Assembly: GCF_000255295.1 (NCBI RefSeq)
Contig: NC_017030.1
Span: 1,736,001 to 1,800,000, forward strand
Reading direction: 5' to 3'
DNA from: Corallococcus coralloides DSM 2259
GTDB lineage: Bacteria; Myxococcota; Myxococcia; Myxococcales; Myxococcaceae
Length of the DNA: 64,000 nucleotides
Made by a program: the position numbers and the translations under genes
Notes under the pieces: generated by a model
Told to the model about the DNA's origin: nothing
Seen by the model: the letters and a program-made list of their open reading frames with translations, nothing else
Database searches by the model: none
Part shown: in pieces, positions 36,030 through 44,223 of the stretch
Position numbering within the stretch: the stretch's first letter is position 1
Layout: every line of letters starts with the position of its first letter

Positions 36030-36353
36030 TCGTTCCTCCCGGGCGCGCGGGGCGCCGGCCTTCTCGACACCCTCCGCTCGAAGTCTCCCCAGGTCTCGGC
36101 ATCGGCCCGTTCTTCGAAGCGTGCCTTGCGCGATGCCTGCCTGAGGAGTTCGTGCCTGGGGGGGCGGATAGCGTGCCGGTTCAGGCTGGCAGGAATCAAC
36201 CCCCGGTCTCTCTCTGCCACCTGGTGGACCAGAACGAATTCAGTGATTGGCATGCTCGGGGCGTAGGGCAGGGCGGGGTGGCGCGAACCCCCTTGCGGCC
36301 ATGCGTGCGACACCACTACAAGCACGCCGCTGCCTAACCGAGGGGGTTTTCGC
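36030..36353. other. Divergent intergenic region (324 bp)
   Basis: Separates the divergent transglutaminase-like gene and the duplicated-domain secreted protein gene, so it should hold two promoters. I see no RNA gene, no convincing hairpin and no operator-like palindrome. A GG/GC pair near 36275 superficially like a sigma-54 site has the wrong spacing. Confidence 0.5.
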
Positions 36354-37385
36354 GTGTATCGAAAGAATGTCCTCAGCGCCGTGTTCGCGCTGGGGTTGCT
36401 GACGGCGATGAGTGCCCAGGCCGAGGTGCTGTACGCCCAGGCCAACTTCCTGCTCAACAAGAACCAGCTCTCCGCGGTGAACTACCGCGGCAAGGGCGTG
36501 GCCATCCCCGTGGGGGCGAAGGTCGCGGTCATCGAGCGGGACAACGACGAGGTCCGCTGCAAGGTCATCGACTCGGGCGCCGAGTTCCGGTTCGTGACGC
36601 ACCGGAGCCTGGGCAAGCCCATCAACGTGCTGTTCGCCGGCTTCTTCGCCGAGCAGGACCCGGCCCCGCGCATCGCCGCGCTGACGCCCGAGGAGCAGAA
36701 GCAGGTCCTCGCCGGAGAGCTGGCCCGGGGCATGTCGCGCGAGGCCGTGCTGCTGACGGCCGGTCCGCCGCCGCCGCACCGCACGCCGTCGCTCCAGGGC
36801 ACCCGCTGGACGTACTGGGCTTCGAAGTTCTCCACGTTCGAGGTCGAGTTCGGCCCGGATGGCAAGGTCGTGCGGGTGGGCGACGAGCCCGCGGCCGCCC
36901 CGGCCCCCGCGCCCGTGGTGGAGAAGACCTACTACCACGCGACCGCGAACTTCCATTTCGAGGACGGCACCGTGTCCTGGGTGAACTACCTCAAGGGCCC
37001 CATCATCCCCTTCAACGCGAAGGTGGAGGTGCTGGACAAGGGCTCGTCCTCCGTGAAGTTCAAGGTCGTGGACACGGGCGCGGAGCTCGAGTTCACGAAC
37101 GACTCGCGCTCGGGTTCGGAGACCTGGAAGCTGTTCCAGGCCTCGTTCGCGCCGGAGGACCAGGCCGCGAAGCTGGAGGCGCTGTCGGCCGATGACCGCA
37201 AGAAGGTCTCCGCGTCGGAAGTGGAGCCCGGCATGAGCCGCGAGGCCGTGCGCATGGCCTGGGGCCCGCCGCCCGCGCATGAGACGCCGACGTTCCACTC
37301 CAGCACCTGGACCTACTGGAAGTCGAAGACGTCCAAGGTGCGGGTGAAGTTCGGCAAGGACGACAAGGTCGCCGCCATCGAGTAG
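36354..37385 (+). CDS. Secreted protein with duplicated SH3-like/BamE-like module
   Basis: 343 residues from GTG 36354 (GAGGGGG ten bases upstream). Signal peptide ending AMSAQAE. The mature protein is an internal duplication of about 155 residues: each copy has A-N-F with a hydrophobic strand, IPVGAKVAV / IPFNAKVEV, VRCKVIDSGAEFRF / VKFKVVDTGAELEF, and then a BamE/OmlA-like hairpin GMSREAV-x-(L/M)-(T/A)-x-GPPP-x-H-x-TP ending TWTYW (RWTYW in copy 1). The copies are joined by an Ala-Pro linker (about 181-193). It is probably periplasmic and unrelated to the Bam complex functionally. A strong terminator follows. Confidence 0.8.
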   Translation: MYRKNVLSAVFALGLLTAMSAQAEVLYAQANFLLNKNQLSAVNYRGKGVAIPVGAKVAVIERDNDEVRCKVIDSGAEFRFVTHRSLGKPINVLFAGFFAEQDPAPRIAALTPEEQKQVLAGELARGMSREAVLLTAGPPPPHRTPSLQGTRWTYWASKFSTFEVEFGPDGKVVRVGDEPAAAPAPAPVVEKTYYHATANFHFEDGTVSWVNYLKGPIIPFNAKVEVLDKGSSSVKFKVVDTGAELEFTNDSRSGSETWKLFQASFAPEDQAAKLEALSADDRKKVSASEVEPGMSREAVRMAWGPPPAHETPTFHSSTWTYWKSKTSKVRVKFGKDDKVAAIE

Positions 37386-37412
37386 CTGCGGCTGGACGTC
37401 CGTGACGACACG

Positions 37413-37450
37413 AAAAAGGCGTGACGGCTCATCGCCGTCACGCCTTTTTT
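37413..37450 (+). terminator. Strong rho-independent terminator
   Basis: A 16-bp perfect inverted repeat (arm AAAAAGGCGTGACGGC) with loop TCATC, ending in six T residues on the + strand and five A/T on the other side. It lies 28 bases after the stop of the duplicated-domain gene and 31 bases before the stop of the convergent gene, so it can serve both. Confidence 0.92.
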
Positions 37451-37480
37451 CATCACCGCGTCAGGCTTCGCGGCGGACGA

Positions 37481-38107
37481 CTACAGGGTCGGGGCCTGGC
37501 TCATGCCGGCCGTCGGGTCCTGCATCGGAGGCTGGGCCAGGGACAGCACGCTGGTCGCGGCGCCACCCAGCGCGCCCACCGCGCCGCCCACCGAGCCCAC
37601 CGCACCGCCCACCGCGCCCACCGCGCCACCCACCGCGTTCGCGGCGCCGCCCACCGCGCCCGCGACGCCACCCACCGCGTCCGCGGCGCCCTGCACGCCC
37701 TGGGCAACACCCTGCACGCCCTGCGTGATGCCCTGCACCAGCTGGGCGATGCTGTTCAGTACGGTGGCGGCGCTATCCAGCAGCTTGCCCAGCTCCGCGG
37801 CCTTGCCGCCGATGCCGCCCATGTCGAAACCGTCCTGCTTCAGGGCCGACAGCTTGTTGCCCAGCTTCCCGGAGGGGGAGGACGCCGAGGCGTCCGGAAG
37901 GCCCGGCTTGGTGGGCTTGGAGGCGGCGTCCGCGGCGCCCGGCTTGTTGGGCTTGGCGGCGGCGTCCGGAGCGCCCGGCTTGTTGGGCTTGGAGGCGGCA
38001 TCCGGAAGGCCCGGCTTGTTGGGCTTGGAGGCGGCGTCCGCGGCGCCCGGCTTGGTGGAGGAGGGGCTGGGGCGGGCGGAGGGGCTGCGAACGGAGCGGA
38101 TGGCCAT
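37481..38107 (-). CDS. Low-complexity Lys-Pro-Asn/Gly-Ala repeat protein
   Basis: 208 residues from ATG 38107. The N-terminal half has four or five units of the type KPNKPG-x2-DAASKP; the middle (about 88-125) is a normal helical segment (GNKLSALKQDGFDMGGIGGKA); the C-terminal half has an Ala/Gly/Val repeat of period about seven (VGG-A-VGA), with VQG repeats before it, consistent with a long amphipathic or glycine-zipper helix. No signal peptide. Glycine-zipper regions often insert in membranes or self-assemble. No relative is recognised. Confidence 0.65.
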   Translation of the reverse strand: MAIRSVRSPSARPSPSSTKPGAADAASKPNKPGLPDAASKPNKPGAPDAAAKPNKPGAADAASKPTKPGLPDASASSPSGKLGNKLSALKQDGFDMGGIGGKAAELGKLLDSAATVLNSIAQLVQGITQGVQGVAQGVQGAADAVGGVAGAVGGAANAVGGAVGAVGGAVGSVGGAVGALGGAATSVLSLAQPPMQDPTAGMSQAPTL

Positions 38108-38335
38108 GACGTGTCTCTTTTCTGGAAGGGGAGTGAGCGTTGCTCTCAGCGACGAGGACACCCATAGCAGCGGGCATGCCAACGCCCCGGCCCCTCCAGG
38201 TCATGCGCAAGCCGTTGATCTTCCTTGAGCGCGCGTGAGGCACCGCCCGTGCCCCGGGCTTGCCCCTGGTGACTGCCGTCAGGCGTTGATGTTTGCAGTC
38301 ACCAGGGGCGTGGCCGCGCGTCGAAGGCGCGCTCG

Positions 38336-38836
38336 CTACTTCGTCGCGCGGATGACCGACAGCTCGACGTCGCCAATCACCTGCTGGTCGCGGCCCAGGC
38401 CGAGCAGGAGGTCCTCGAGCACTTCCGCGTCGCGGGACACCGTGGCCTGCGCGGGGGCGAGGGTCGCCTGGTCCGGGTTCGCCTTCTCACGCAGGACCGC
38501 GCCCCGCAGCACCATCGGGGGGCTGCCGCGGCCCGCGTCGCCCAGCCGCTCGATCTGGATGCCCGTGTAGCCCAGCACCGCCGGGGATTCGGTCACCGCG
38601 GTGCGCTGACCGTCCGCGAGCGAGCGGGCGAGTTGCTCCTCGATGGCGCGCACCTGCGCGGGGTCGGTCACGAGCACGCTCGGGTTGGGCCGGCCCGAGT
38701 ACAGCAGGTACGTCACGCGCAGCCCCTGCTGGGGCTGCTCGGCCTGGAGGTCCGACGCGGAGGCCGTCAGGGACCCCGCCACACCCAACCCCAGCACTCC
38801 GCAGAGGACGAACGCACGAAACGAAGGACGAGACAT
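38336..38836 (-). CDS. Secreted hypothetical protein
   Basis: 166 residues with signal peptide FRAFVLCGVLGLGVAGSLTASA. The mature part starts GLRVTYLLYSGRPNPSVLVTDPAQV, a pattern I associate with uncharacterised periplasmic proteins, and ends without Cys. It lies 30 bases downstream of the LamG-domain gene on the same strand, so the two may be co-transcribed. No function can be given. Confidence 0.68.
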   Translation of the reverse strand: MSRPSFRAFVLCGVLGLGVAGSLTASASDLQAEQPQQGLRVTYLLYSGRPNPSVLVTDPAQVRAIEEQLARSLADGQRTAVTESPAVLGYTGIQIERLGDAGRGSPPMVLRGAVLREKANPDQATLAPAQATVSRDAEVLEDLLLGLGRDQQVIGDVELSVIRATK

Positions 38837-38866
38837 GGAGGATTCTCCGTGAAAGGGGTGGGAGGC

Positions 38867-40054
38867 CTAGTTGATGGACTCGTGGCCGTAGCCTTCGGCG
38901 ATGTCCGACCAGAGCATGAAGAAGCCGCAGAACTGGGTGTACGGGCCGCGGTTGGCGGTGCGCGGATCCGTGATGACCCGACCCGCGTTGTCCAGGTTCG
39001 TCGCGCGCGTGCCGCCCGGCTTGTGGGTCCAGGTGCCGCTCTCGTCGAGCCGGTACCAGTGATAGTCGTAGCCCGGTGCCACCACCAGCGCGGCGCCGGT
39101 CTTGAAGTTCAGGATCGTGCTCGGATAGTCGGAGATGGGCTCCAGGCCGTCATTGATGGCGGCCTGACGCACCACCGAGCAGTCCATGACCGTGGCCTGC
39201 GAACCGGAGGCCCGGCCCGGCTGGGCGAACGTGTTGGTGGCCTTGTTGTTGGCGTAGTTGTAGCAGTTGTTCTGCCCCTGCCGGCTGTTGTCGTTCCAGT
39301 ACGACGGCGTGTAGCTGGGCCGCCCCGGGTTGAGCACGTTCCAGATTTCGTAGTTGGGCAGGGCGCGGTTGAAGACGAACACCTCGTCGAGCCGGTCGGA
39401 GAACCGGTACCCGGCGGTGTCCTTGTGGCCGCCGATGAAGAACGGGTTGTCCGTGTTGTTGATGTTGCCCATCTTGGGCGTGGCCAGGCCTGCGTCGTAC
39501 CCGTCGATGTAGAAGGAGATGTGCACCGGCCAGGAGGTGCGGCTGACGCTCACCGCGACATGATGCCAGCGATTGGGCGTCAGGTAGGGTTCCGAGACGA
39601 AGTTGAGCCAGCCTGTCTCGTCCGCCATCTGGAGCAGCAGCTTGTTGCCTTCGGTGACCGCGAACGAATAGCCGCGCCCGTCGGTGCCCCGGTTGTCGAT
39701 GATGGTCTTGTTGTAGCGGCTGGTGTCCGACATGCGGATCCACGCCGTCAGCGTGAAGCTGCCGGTGCCGAAGTTCAGGTTCGGCGAGTTGGCCACCTGG
39801 ATGTACTTGTCCCCCACCAGGTTCATGCCGCCGTCCCACCAGCCCCAGGACTGCGCCTTGCTACCCGCGACCGTGCCGGTCTGGTTCAGGCCGCTCGTGT
39901 CGTAAGCCCGCTCGAGGGCTCCGAGCGCCAACCGGGTGATGCTCTTCCATTCGCCCACCAGGCCATTGGTGACCCGGTTGGGAACGGCCTCGCTCGTCAT
40001 GACAGGCGCGATGACCGCGAGGGCCGCGGTCATCATCCACTTGAATCCTTTCAC
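38867..40054 (-). CDS. Secreted LamG/concanavalin-like protein with C-terminal Cys-His domain
   Basis: 395 residues from GTG 40054, preceded by AAAGGAGG four bases away; the frame is open to 40195 without signal-like sequence. A signal peptide leads to a LamG/laminin-G-like domain (about 30-225: SFTLTAWIRM, DNRGTDGRGYSF, NRWHHVAVSV, IDGYDAG, LDEVFVFNRAL). The C-terminal domain has NNCYNYANN and later GYDYHWYRLDE with GTWTHKPGGT and FCGFF. A Cys-Tyr-x-Tyr-Ala helix start followed by a His suggests a papain-like or NlpC-like hydrolase fold, but this is inference. Confidence 0.78.
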   Translation of the reverse strand: MKGFKWMMTAALAVIAPVMTSEAVPNRVTNGLVGEWKSITRLALGALERAYDTSGLNQTGTVAGSKAQSWGWWDGGMNLVGDKYIQVANSPNLNFGTGSFTLTAWIRMSDTSRYNKTIIDNRGTDGRGYSFAVTEGNKLLLQMADETGWLNFVSEPYLTPNRWHHVAVSVSRTSWPVHISFYIDGYDAGLATPKMGNINNTDNPFFIGGHKDTAGYRFSDRLDEVFVFNRALPNYEIWNVLNPGRPSYTPSYWNDNSRQGQNNCYNYANNKATNTFAQPGRASGSQATVMDCSVVRQAAINDGLEPISDYPSTILNFKTGAALVVAPGYDYHWYRLDESGTWTHKPGGTRATNLDNAGRVITDPRTANRGPYTQFCGFFMLWSDIAEGYGHESIN

Positions 40055-40184
40055 ACTGCCTCCTTTGAGGGGAAAAAGGCGGGTGCGGATATAGCGGAAG
40101 CCTCTGACATGCCGGTGAAACCTACTTTTTGTGTCGCCCAACCATTGACAGCCGGAACGGGTGCTCCCAGCATGCGCGCCCCGT

Positions 40185-41978
40185 ATGACAAACAAGACCC
40201 AGACTGGCTTTCGTCAATCCCTGTTGGCGCGAATGTTTTGCGTCACCCTCTTGTTCTCACTCGCTGCCTGTGGAGGTGACTCCACCCCGGATTCCGACGC
40301 GGGGACCCGGCCTGATGCTTCGACCGGTATCCAGGACGCCGGTTTCGATGTGGACGCTGGCGCAGATGCCGGGACGCAGCCTGAAGACGACGCCGGCACG
40401 GATGCCGGGACGCAGCCCGAGGAGGATGCAGGCACCGACGCGGGCATCGACGCGGGGACCGAGGACGCGGGGACCAAGGATGCGGGGACCGAGGATGCGG
40501 GCATCGACGCGGGCACCGAGGACGCGGGCACCGAGCCTGTCGACGCGGGTTCCCCGTTGGTCTGCGGCGACGGGAAGAAGGAGGGCGACGAGGTCTGTGA
40601 TGACGGGAACACCACGAGCGGCGATGGCTGCAACGCGAGCTGCCTGGTCGAGGCGGGATGGAACTGTGGCGCCAGCGGCCTGAGGTGCCACGCCGCCGGC
40701 TGTGGCGACGGCATCATCGCGGCCCCGGAGGAGTGCGAGGACGGCAACACGGCCAATGACGATGGCTGTAACGCCACCTGCCGGCTGGAGCCGGGCTACA
40801 TGTGCCAAGGCGTGGGTCAGCGGTGCATGCAGACGACCTGCGGCGATGGCAAGAAGGAAGGCACCGAGCATTGCGACGACGGCAACAACGACCTGGGCGA
40901 TGGGTGCTCGCCGCTGTGTCAGTTGGAGCCCCGCTGCGTGAATGGGATTTGCGAGGCCGTCTGTGGCGACGGCATCCTCACCGCCGGCGAGTCGTGTGAT
41001 GACGGCAACACGCGCGACTTCGACGGCTGCTCCTCGACCTGTCAAATCGAGGAGGGCGTCGCCTGCGTCCTTTCAGAGCCCTTGTCCACGCTGATGCTCC
41101 CCATCGTCTACCGCGACTTCCGGGGGAAGGATCAGCTCAACGGCCACATCGACTTCCAGAACGCGAACGGGCAGGAGACAGGCATCGTCCAGGCCGCCCT
41201 GGGCCCGAACGGCAAGCCTGTCTATGCCAAGACAGGCACCTCCTCGCTCACGACGCATGGGCAGGCGAACTTCGACCAATGGTTTCACGACGTGGTGGAC
41301 GTCAATCAGACCGTCGTTTCCACGCTGCCCCTGTCGCGGACCTCTTCTCCCAGCACTCTCTCCTATCTGTTCGAGGACACGTCCTTCTTCCCACTCGACG
41401 GCAAGGGCTGGGTGGCAGTGGGGGAGGAGACGACGCGCCCGGACAGCGCGGGAGCACCGCATAACTTCAGCTTCACCAGTGAGACGCGTTTCTGGTTCGA
41501 GTACACGGGCCAGGAGCAACTCGTCTTCACGGGAGACGACGACGTCTGGGTCTTCATCAACGGGAAGCTCGCCATCGACATGGGAGGGGTGCACGGCAGC
41601 ATGACCTCGACCGTGGACCTCGCGGGCCGGGCGTCCGCGTTGGGCCTCCAGCCAGACCGTATCTATGAGGTCGCCGTGTTCCAGGCGGAGCGCTTCACCA
41701 CGGGATCGAGCTACAAGCTGCAACTCTCCTCGTTCCTGCCGGCCAACCAGCCCAGGCGGTGCACCTCGGCCTGCGGCAATGGCAGGCTGGACGAGGGCGA
41801 GGAGTGCGACGCCGGCCCGACCCAGGGGCAGGGGGGCTATGGGCAATGCGCCCCGGGCTGCCTGCTCGGCATCCGCTGTGGCGACGCGGTCGTGCAGTTC
41901 GAGCATGGCGAGCACTGCGACGACGGAAACACCGTCAGCGGCGACGGCTGCGACGCCACCTGCAAGCTGGAGTTGTAG
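40185..41978 (+). CDS. Lipoprotein with Asp-Ala-Gly linker, DUF4215 repeats and fibro-slime domain
   Basis: 597 residues from ATG 40185 (GTG 40161 is an alternative). Lipobox LAACGG. Then comes an acidic DAG-rich linker (about 38-125) and four Cys-rich DUF4215 (Myxococcus cysteine-rich) repeats of the pattern CGDG..E.CDDGN..SGDGC..C. Next is a fibro-slime/PA14-like domain (about 300-530: YRDF, HPDF-like FQNANG, FTGDDDVWVFINGKL, IDMGGVHG), and a final CGNG/CDDGN pair. Fibro-slime domains occur in adhesive extracellular proteins; this is likely a surface adhesin. The acidic tandem linker is encoded by near-identical DNA repeats (about 40340-40545). Confidence 0.9.
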   Translation: MTNKTQTGFRQSLLARMFCVTLLFSLAACGGDSTPDSDAGTRPDASTGIQDAGFDVDAGADAGTQPEDDAGTDAGTQPEEDAGTDAGIDAGTEDAGTKDAGTEDAGIDAGTEDAGTEPVDAGSPLVCGDGKKEGDEVCDDGNTTSGDGCNASCLVEAGWNCGASGLRCHAAGCGDGIIAAPEECEDGNTANDDGCNATCRLEPGYMCQGVGQRCMQTTCGDGKKEGTEHCDDGNNDLGDGCSPLCQLEPRCVNGICEAVCGDGILTAGESCDDGNTRDFDGCSSTCQIEEGVACVLSEPLSTLMLPIVYRDFRGKDQLNGHIDFQNANGQETGIVQAALGPNGKPVYAKTGTSSLTTHGQANFDQWFHDVVDVNQTVVSTLPLSRTSSPSTLSYLFEDTSFFPLDGKGWVAVGEETTRPDSAGAPHNFSFTSETRFWFEYTGQEQLVFTGDDDVWVFINGKLAIDMGGVHGSMTSTVDLAGRASALGLQPDRIYEVAVFQAERFTTGSSYKLQLSSFLPANQPRRCTSACGNGRLDEGEECDAGPTQGQGGYGQCAPGCLLGIRCGDAVVQFEHGEHCDDGNTVSGDGCDATCKLEL

Positions 41979-42038
41979 CCAGCCCCAGGCGCGGAAAATC
42001 GGGCCGAAATGGAGGTTTTAAACGCGCGCTGGCTGCTG

Positions 42039-42093
42039 GGGTTCTCCAGTCATTCACGACACAGGGGCCCGCCACCGGGCCCCCGGAGAACCC
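42039..42093 (+). promoter_or_regulatory. Nested RNA hairpin occluding the ribosome-binding site
   Basis: Inner stem GGGGCCCG-ccac-CGGGCCCC (42064-42083). Outer 9-bp stem GGGTTCTCC (42039-42047) pairs with GGAGAACCC (42085-42093), which contains the GGAG ribosome-binding site and touches the ATG at 42094. Translation of the downstream gene may therefore be structure-controlled; the inner hairpin may also be the terminator of the upstream gene. Confidence 0.6.
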
Positions 42094-42720
42094 ATGAAGC
42101 CCGCTCGCGCTGTCACCACCGTCTCACTGGTCGCCGCCCTCGCCGTGTCCACGCTCGCTCATGCCGAGGCGCCCGTGAGCTCCGGGCCGCCCGGCTCCGT
42201 CCGGAATGGCCCGTCGTATGGCCACCGGCTCGACGTGGGGGGCAGCTTTGGCGTCAACAACGCCGGGGGCCAGGGCTTGTTCTCGGGGTTCAGCCTGATG
42301 GCCGACCTGCGGCCGGTGGACTTCCTGTCCTTGGGGGCAGGCGTGGGACGAGGGCTGTGGGGCGTGCGCTTCACCGCGCACTCGCGCGTGTATCCACTGG
42401 GCGTCTCGCGCGGTTTCTTCCTCCAGGGCGCGCTGGCGCACAACCTGGGGCGCACGACCTGGCTCGGCGAGGAGGACGGGGTGGACGTGAGCGTGATCCG
42501 CTCGGCTGTCACCACGGCCAATGCCTCGCTGGGCTATCGCAAGGACCTGGGGCGCCGCGGATGGCTCGCCTTCGAGGCGGGCTGGGCCTACCGCCTGGAT
42601 CCCGCCTCGTACCGCACGGGCGGTGAGCGCGAGCTGACCGACAGTGAGGAACGGAACCTCCGTTTCGCCCGGCCGGGCGGCGTGATCCTGGGCATCGCCG
42701 GCGGCTTTTCCGTCCTGTAA
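42094..42720 (+). CDS. Predicted outer-membrane beta-barrel protein
   Basis: 208 residues with signal peptide MKPARAVTTVSLVAALAVSTLAHA (24 residues, described in part). The mature sequence alternates hydrophobic and polar residues with Gly/Tyr turns (VGGSFGVNNAGGQGLFSGFSL, FLSLGAGVGRGLWGVRF, ASLGYRKDL), ends with VILGIAGGFSVL, and fits an eight-stranded barrel. The GGAG ribosome-binding site lies in a stem (see regulatory entry). It precedes the ECF sigma gene by 31 bases on the same strand, so the sigma factor may be co-expressed. Confidence 0.68.
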   Translation: MKPARAVTTVSLVAALAVSTLAHAEAPVSSGPPGSVRNGPSYGHRLDVGGSFGVNNAGGQGLFSGFSLMADLRPVDFLSLGAGVGRGLWGVRFTAHSRVYPLGVSRGFFLQGALAHNLGRTTWLGEEDGVDVSVIRSAVTTANASLGYRKDLGRRGWLAFEAGWAYRLDPASYRTGGERELTDSEERNLRFARPGGVILGIAGGFSVL

Positions 42721-42751
42721 CAAGGTCCGCTAGTCTCACCACCGCCGCGCC

Positions 42752-43381
42752 ATGCCGGATCCCACCACTGCCCCTCGTTCGGTCCTGCCCTTCCCGGGGG
42801 ATGCCCGAGGACGCCTCGAGTCGCGCTCGGACGAGGAGCTGATGCTCCTGTCCGCCGGAGGCTCCACGCAGGCCTTCGAGCAGCTGGTGCGCCGGCATCA
42901 CCCGCGGCTGGCGCGCTACTGCGGCAAGTCCGTGGGCAGCACGGCGGAAGGGGACGAGCTGGCTCAGGAGACGCTGGTGCGGGTGTGGGAATCGCGCCGC
43001 GAGTATCAGCCCCGCGCGCCCTTCGTCGTCTTCATGCTGACGCTGGCCCGCAACCTGTGCCGCAACCGCGTGCGGGACGCGAGCCGGCGCGGGCGCTGGC
43101 AGGCAGAGGCTCCCGACGGGGCCCGGGTGGAGAACGTGGCCTCGCCGGCTTCCGCGGACGTGGTGGACCAGCTGCTTGAGCGCGAGCAGCGGCGGCGCGT
43201 GCGCGAGGCCCTGCTGGCGCTGCCGGAGAAGTTCCGCGAGGTGCTGCTGCTGCGGTTCGACCAGGAGCTCGACTACGCGGAGATCTCCCGCATCGTCGGG
43301 CGCAACGAGTCCACGGTGCGCTCGCGCGTGTTCCATGGGCTGAAGAAGCTCCGCGAAATGGTGCCGGGAGGAAGTCCATGA
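42752..43381 (+). CDS. ECF-type RNA polymerase sigma factor
   Basis: 209 residues. Sigma region 2 covers about 28-95 (DEELMLLSAGGSTQAFEQLVRRHHPRL, DELAQETLVRVWESR) and region 4 about 145-205 (LPEKFREVLLLRFDQELDYAEISRIVGRNESTVRSRVFHGLKKLRE). The stop overlaps the start of the zinc-finger anti-sigma gene (ATGA), the usual sigma/anti-sigma pair. The sigma probably drives its own operon, including the caspase-like gene. An N-terminal extension of 25 residues is present. Confidence 0.93.
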   Translation: MPDPTTAPRSVLPFPGDARGRLESRSDEELMLLSAGGSTQAFEQLVRRHHPRLARYCGKSVGSTAEGDELAQETLVRVWESRREYQPRAPFVVFMLTLARNLCRNRVRDASRRGRWQAEAPDGARVENVASPASADVVDQLLEREQRRRVREALLALPEKFREVLLLRFDQELDYAEISRIVGRNESTVRSRVFHGLKKLREMVPGGSP

Positions 43382-44223
43382 TGTCGGCATGCCCCGAGCC
43401 GTCGGTGTGGCCGCAGCTCGTCGACCGGCAGCTCTCCGAGGAGGAAGCGCAGGCGCTGCGGGCCCATGCGCGGGACTGCGCGCGCTGCCAGGCCGAGCTG
43501 CGGGAGACGGAGGTGCTCGTCGCACGCATCGCCGCGCCGCTGGAGCCGGCCGCACCCACGGAGGAGGCGGTGGCGCGGGTGATGCGCCGGGTGCACGCGG
43601 AGGCCGCGGAGCGGCGGGTGAGGCCGCTGAGGGCCCGCCCCTGGGTGGGAGGGGCCGCGGCCGCCGCGCTCGCCGCGGGGCTGGCGGTGTTCATGCTGCG
43701 GCCCTCGCCCGGCCCGGGGCCCGGGCAGGAGACGTTTACCGCGCGAGGCGGGCCGGTGGCGGCGACGCTGGGCCGACGCGTGGGCATCACCTTCCACGGC
43801 CCAGGCACGAACGCCGCGCCGCTGGCGCCGGACACGGTGGTGCCGGCGGAGGCGGGCTTCGGGGTGCGCTACCGCAACCTGGACACGCGCGAGCCGGTGT
43901 TCCTGCTGGCCTTTGCCCAGGACGCGCGCGGCGAGGTGCACTGGCTCTACCCGGCCCACCTGCGCGAGGACGCGAATGAGCCGTCGGTGCGGCTGGCGCC
44001 GTCGGCGGAGGCGCGGGCGCTGGAGGAGGTGGTGGTGCTGGAGGACCCGGCGCCCGGGCCCTTGCGCCTCGTGTCCATCGTCACCCGCGCGCCGCTGGGG
44101 GTGAAGGACGTGGAGTCGCTTTCGCTGGAAGGTCGCACGCCCGAGGCGCTGCGGCGGCGGTGGCCGGAGGCCGCGGTGGAGTCGGTGTCCGTCGTCCTGG
44201 CGGGAGCGGGGGCCACGCCTTGA
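43378..44223 (+). CDS. Zinc-finger transmembrane anti-sigma factor
   Basis: 281 residues. The zinc-finger anti-sigma motif is H31-x3-C35-x2-C38 (HARDCARC). One membrane helix lies at about 95-106 (AAAAALAAGLAVFML); the periplasmic part (about 110-281) has a beta-rich fold (GRRVGITFHGPG, GFGVRYRNLDTREPVFLLAFAQ). It likely sequesters the ECF sigma factor at the membrane. The end overlaps the caspase-like gene (TTGA shared), so the three genes are translationally coupled. Confidence 0.88.
   Translation: MMSACPEPSVWPQLVDRQLSEEEAQALRAHARDCARCQAELRETEVLVARIAAPLEPAAPTEEAVARVMRRVHAEAAERRVRPLRARPWVGGAAAAALAAGLAVFMLRPSPGPGPGQETFTARGGPVAATLGRRVGITFHGPGTNAAPLAPDTVVPAEAGFGVRYRNLDTREPVFLLAFAQDARGEVHWLYPAHLREDANEPSVRLAPSAEARALEEVVVLEDPAPGPLRLVSIVTRAPLGVKDVESLSLEGRTPEALRRRWPEAAVESVSVVLAGAGATP

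Noticed and set aside
36274..36292. Sigma-54-like promoter (GG ... GC) before the duplicated-domain gene
   Set aside because: The distance between the GG and GC elements is about 13 bases instead of 10, so it does not fit the consensus.
40320..40550. Regular DNA repeats resembling a CRISPR array
   Set aside because: The repeats are in-frame DAG-coding units without unique spacers, inside a lipoprotein linker; they are protein repeats.
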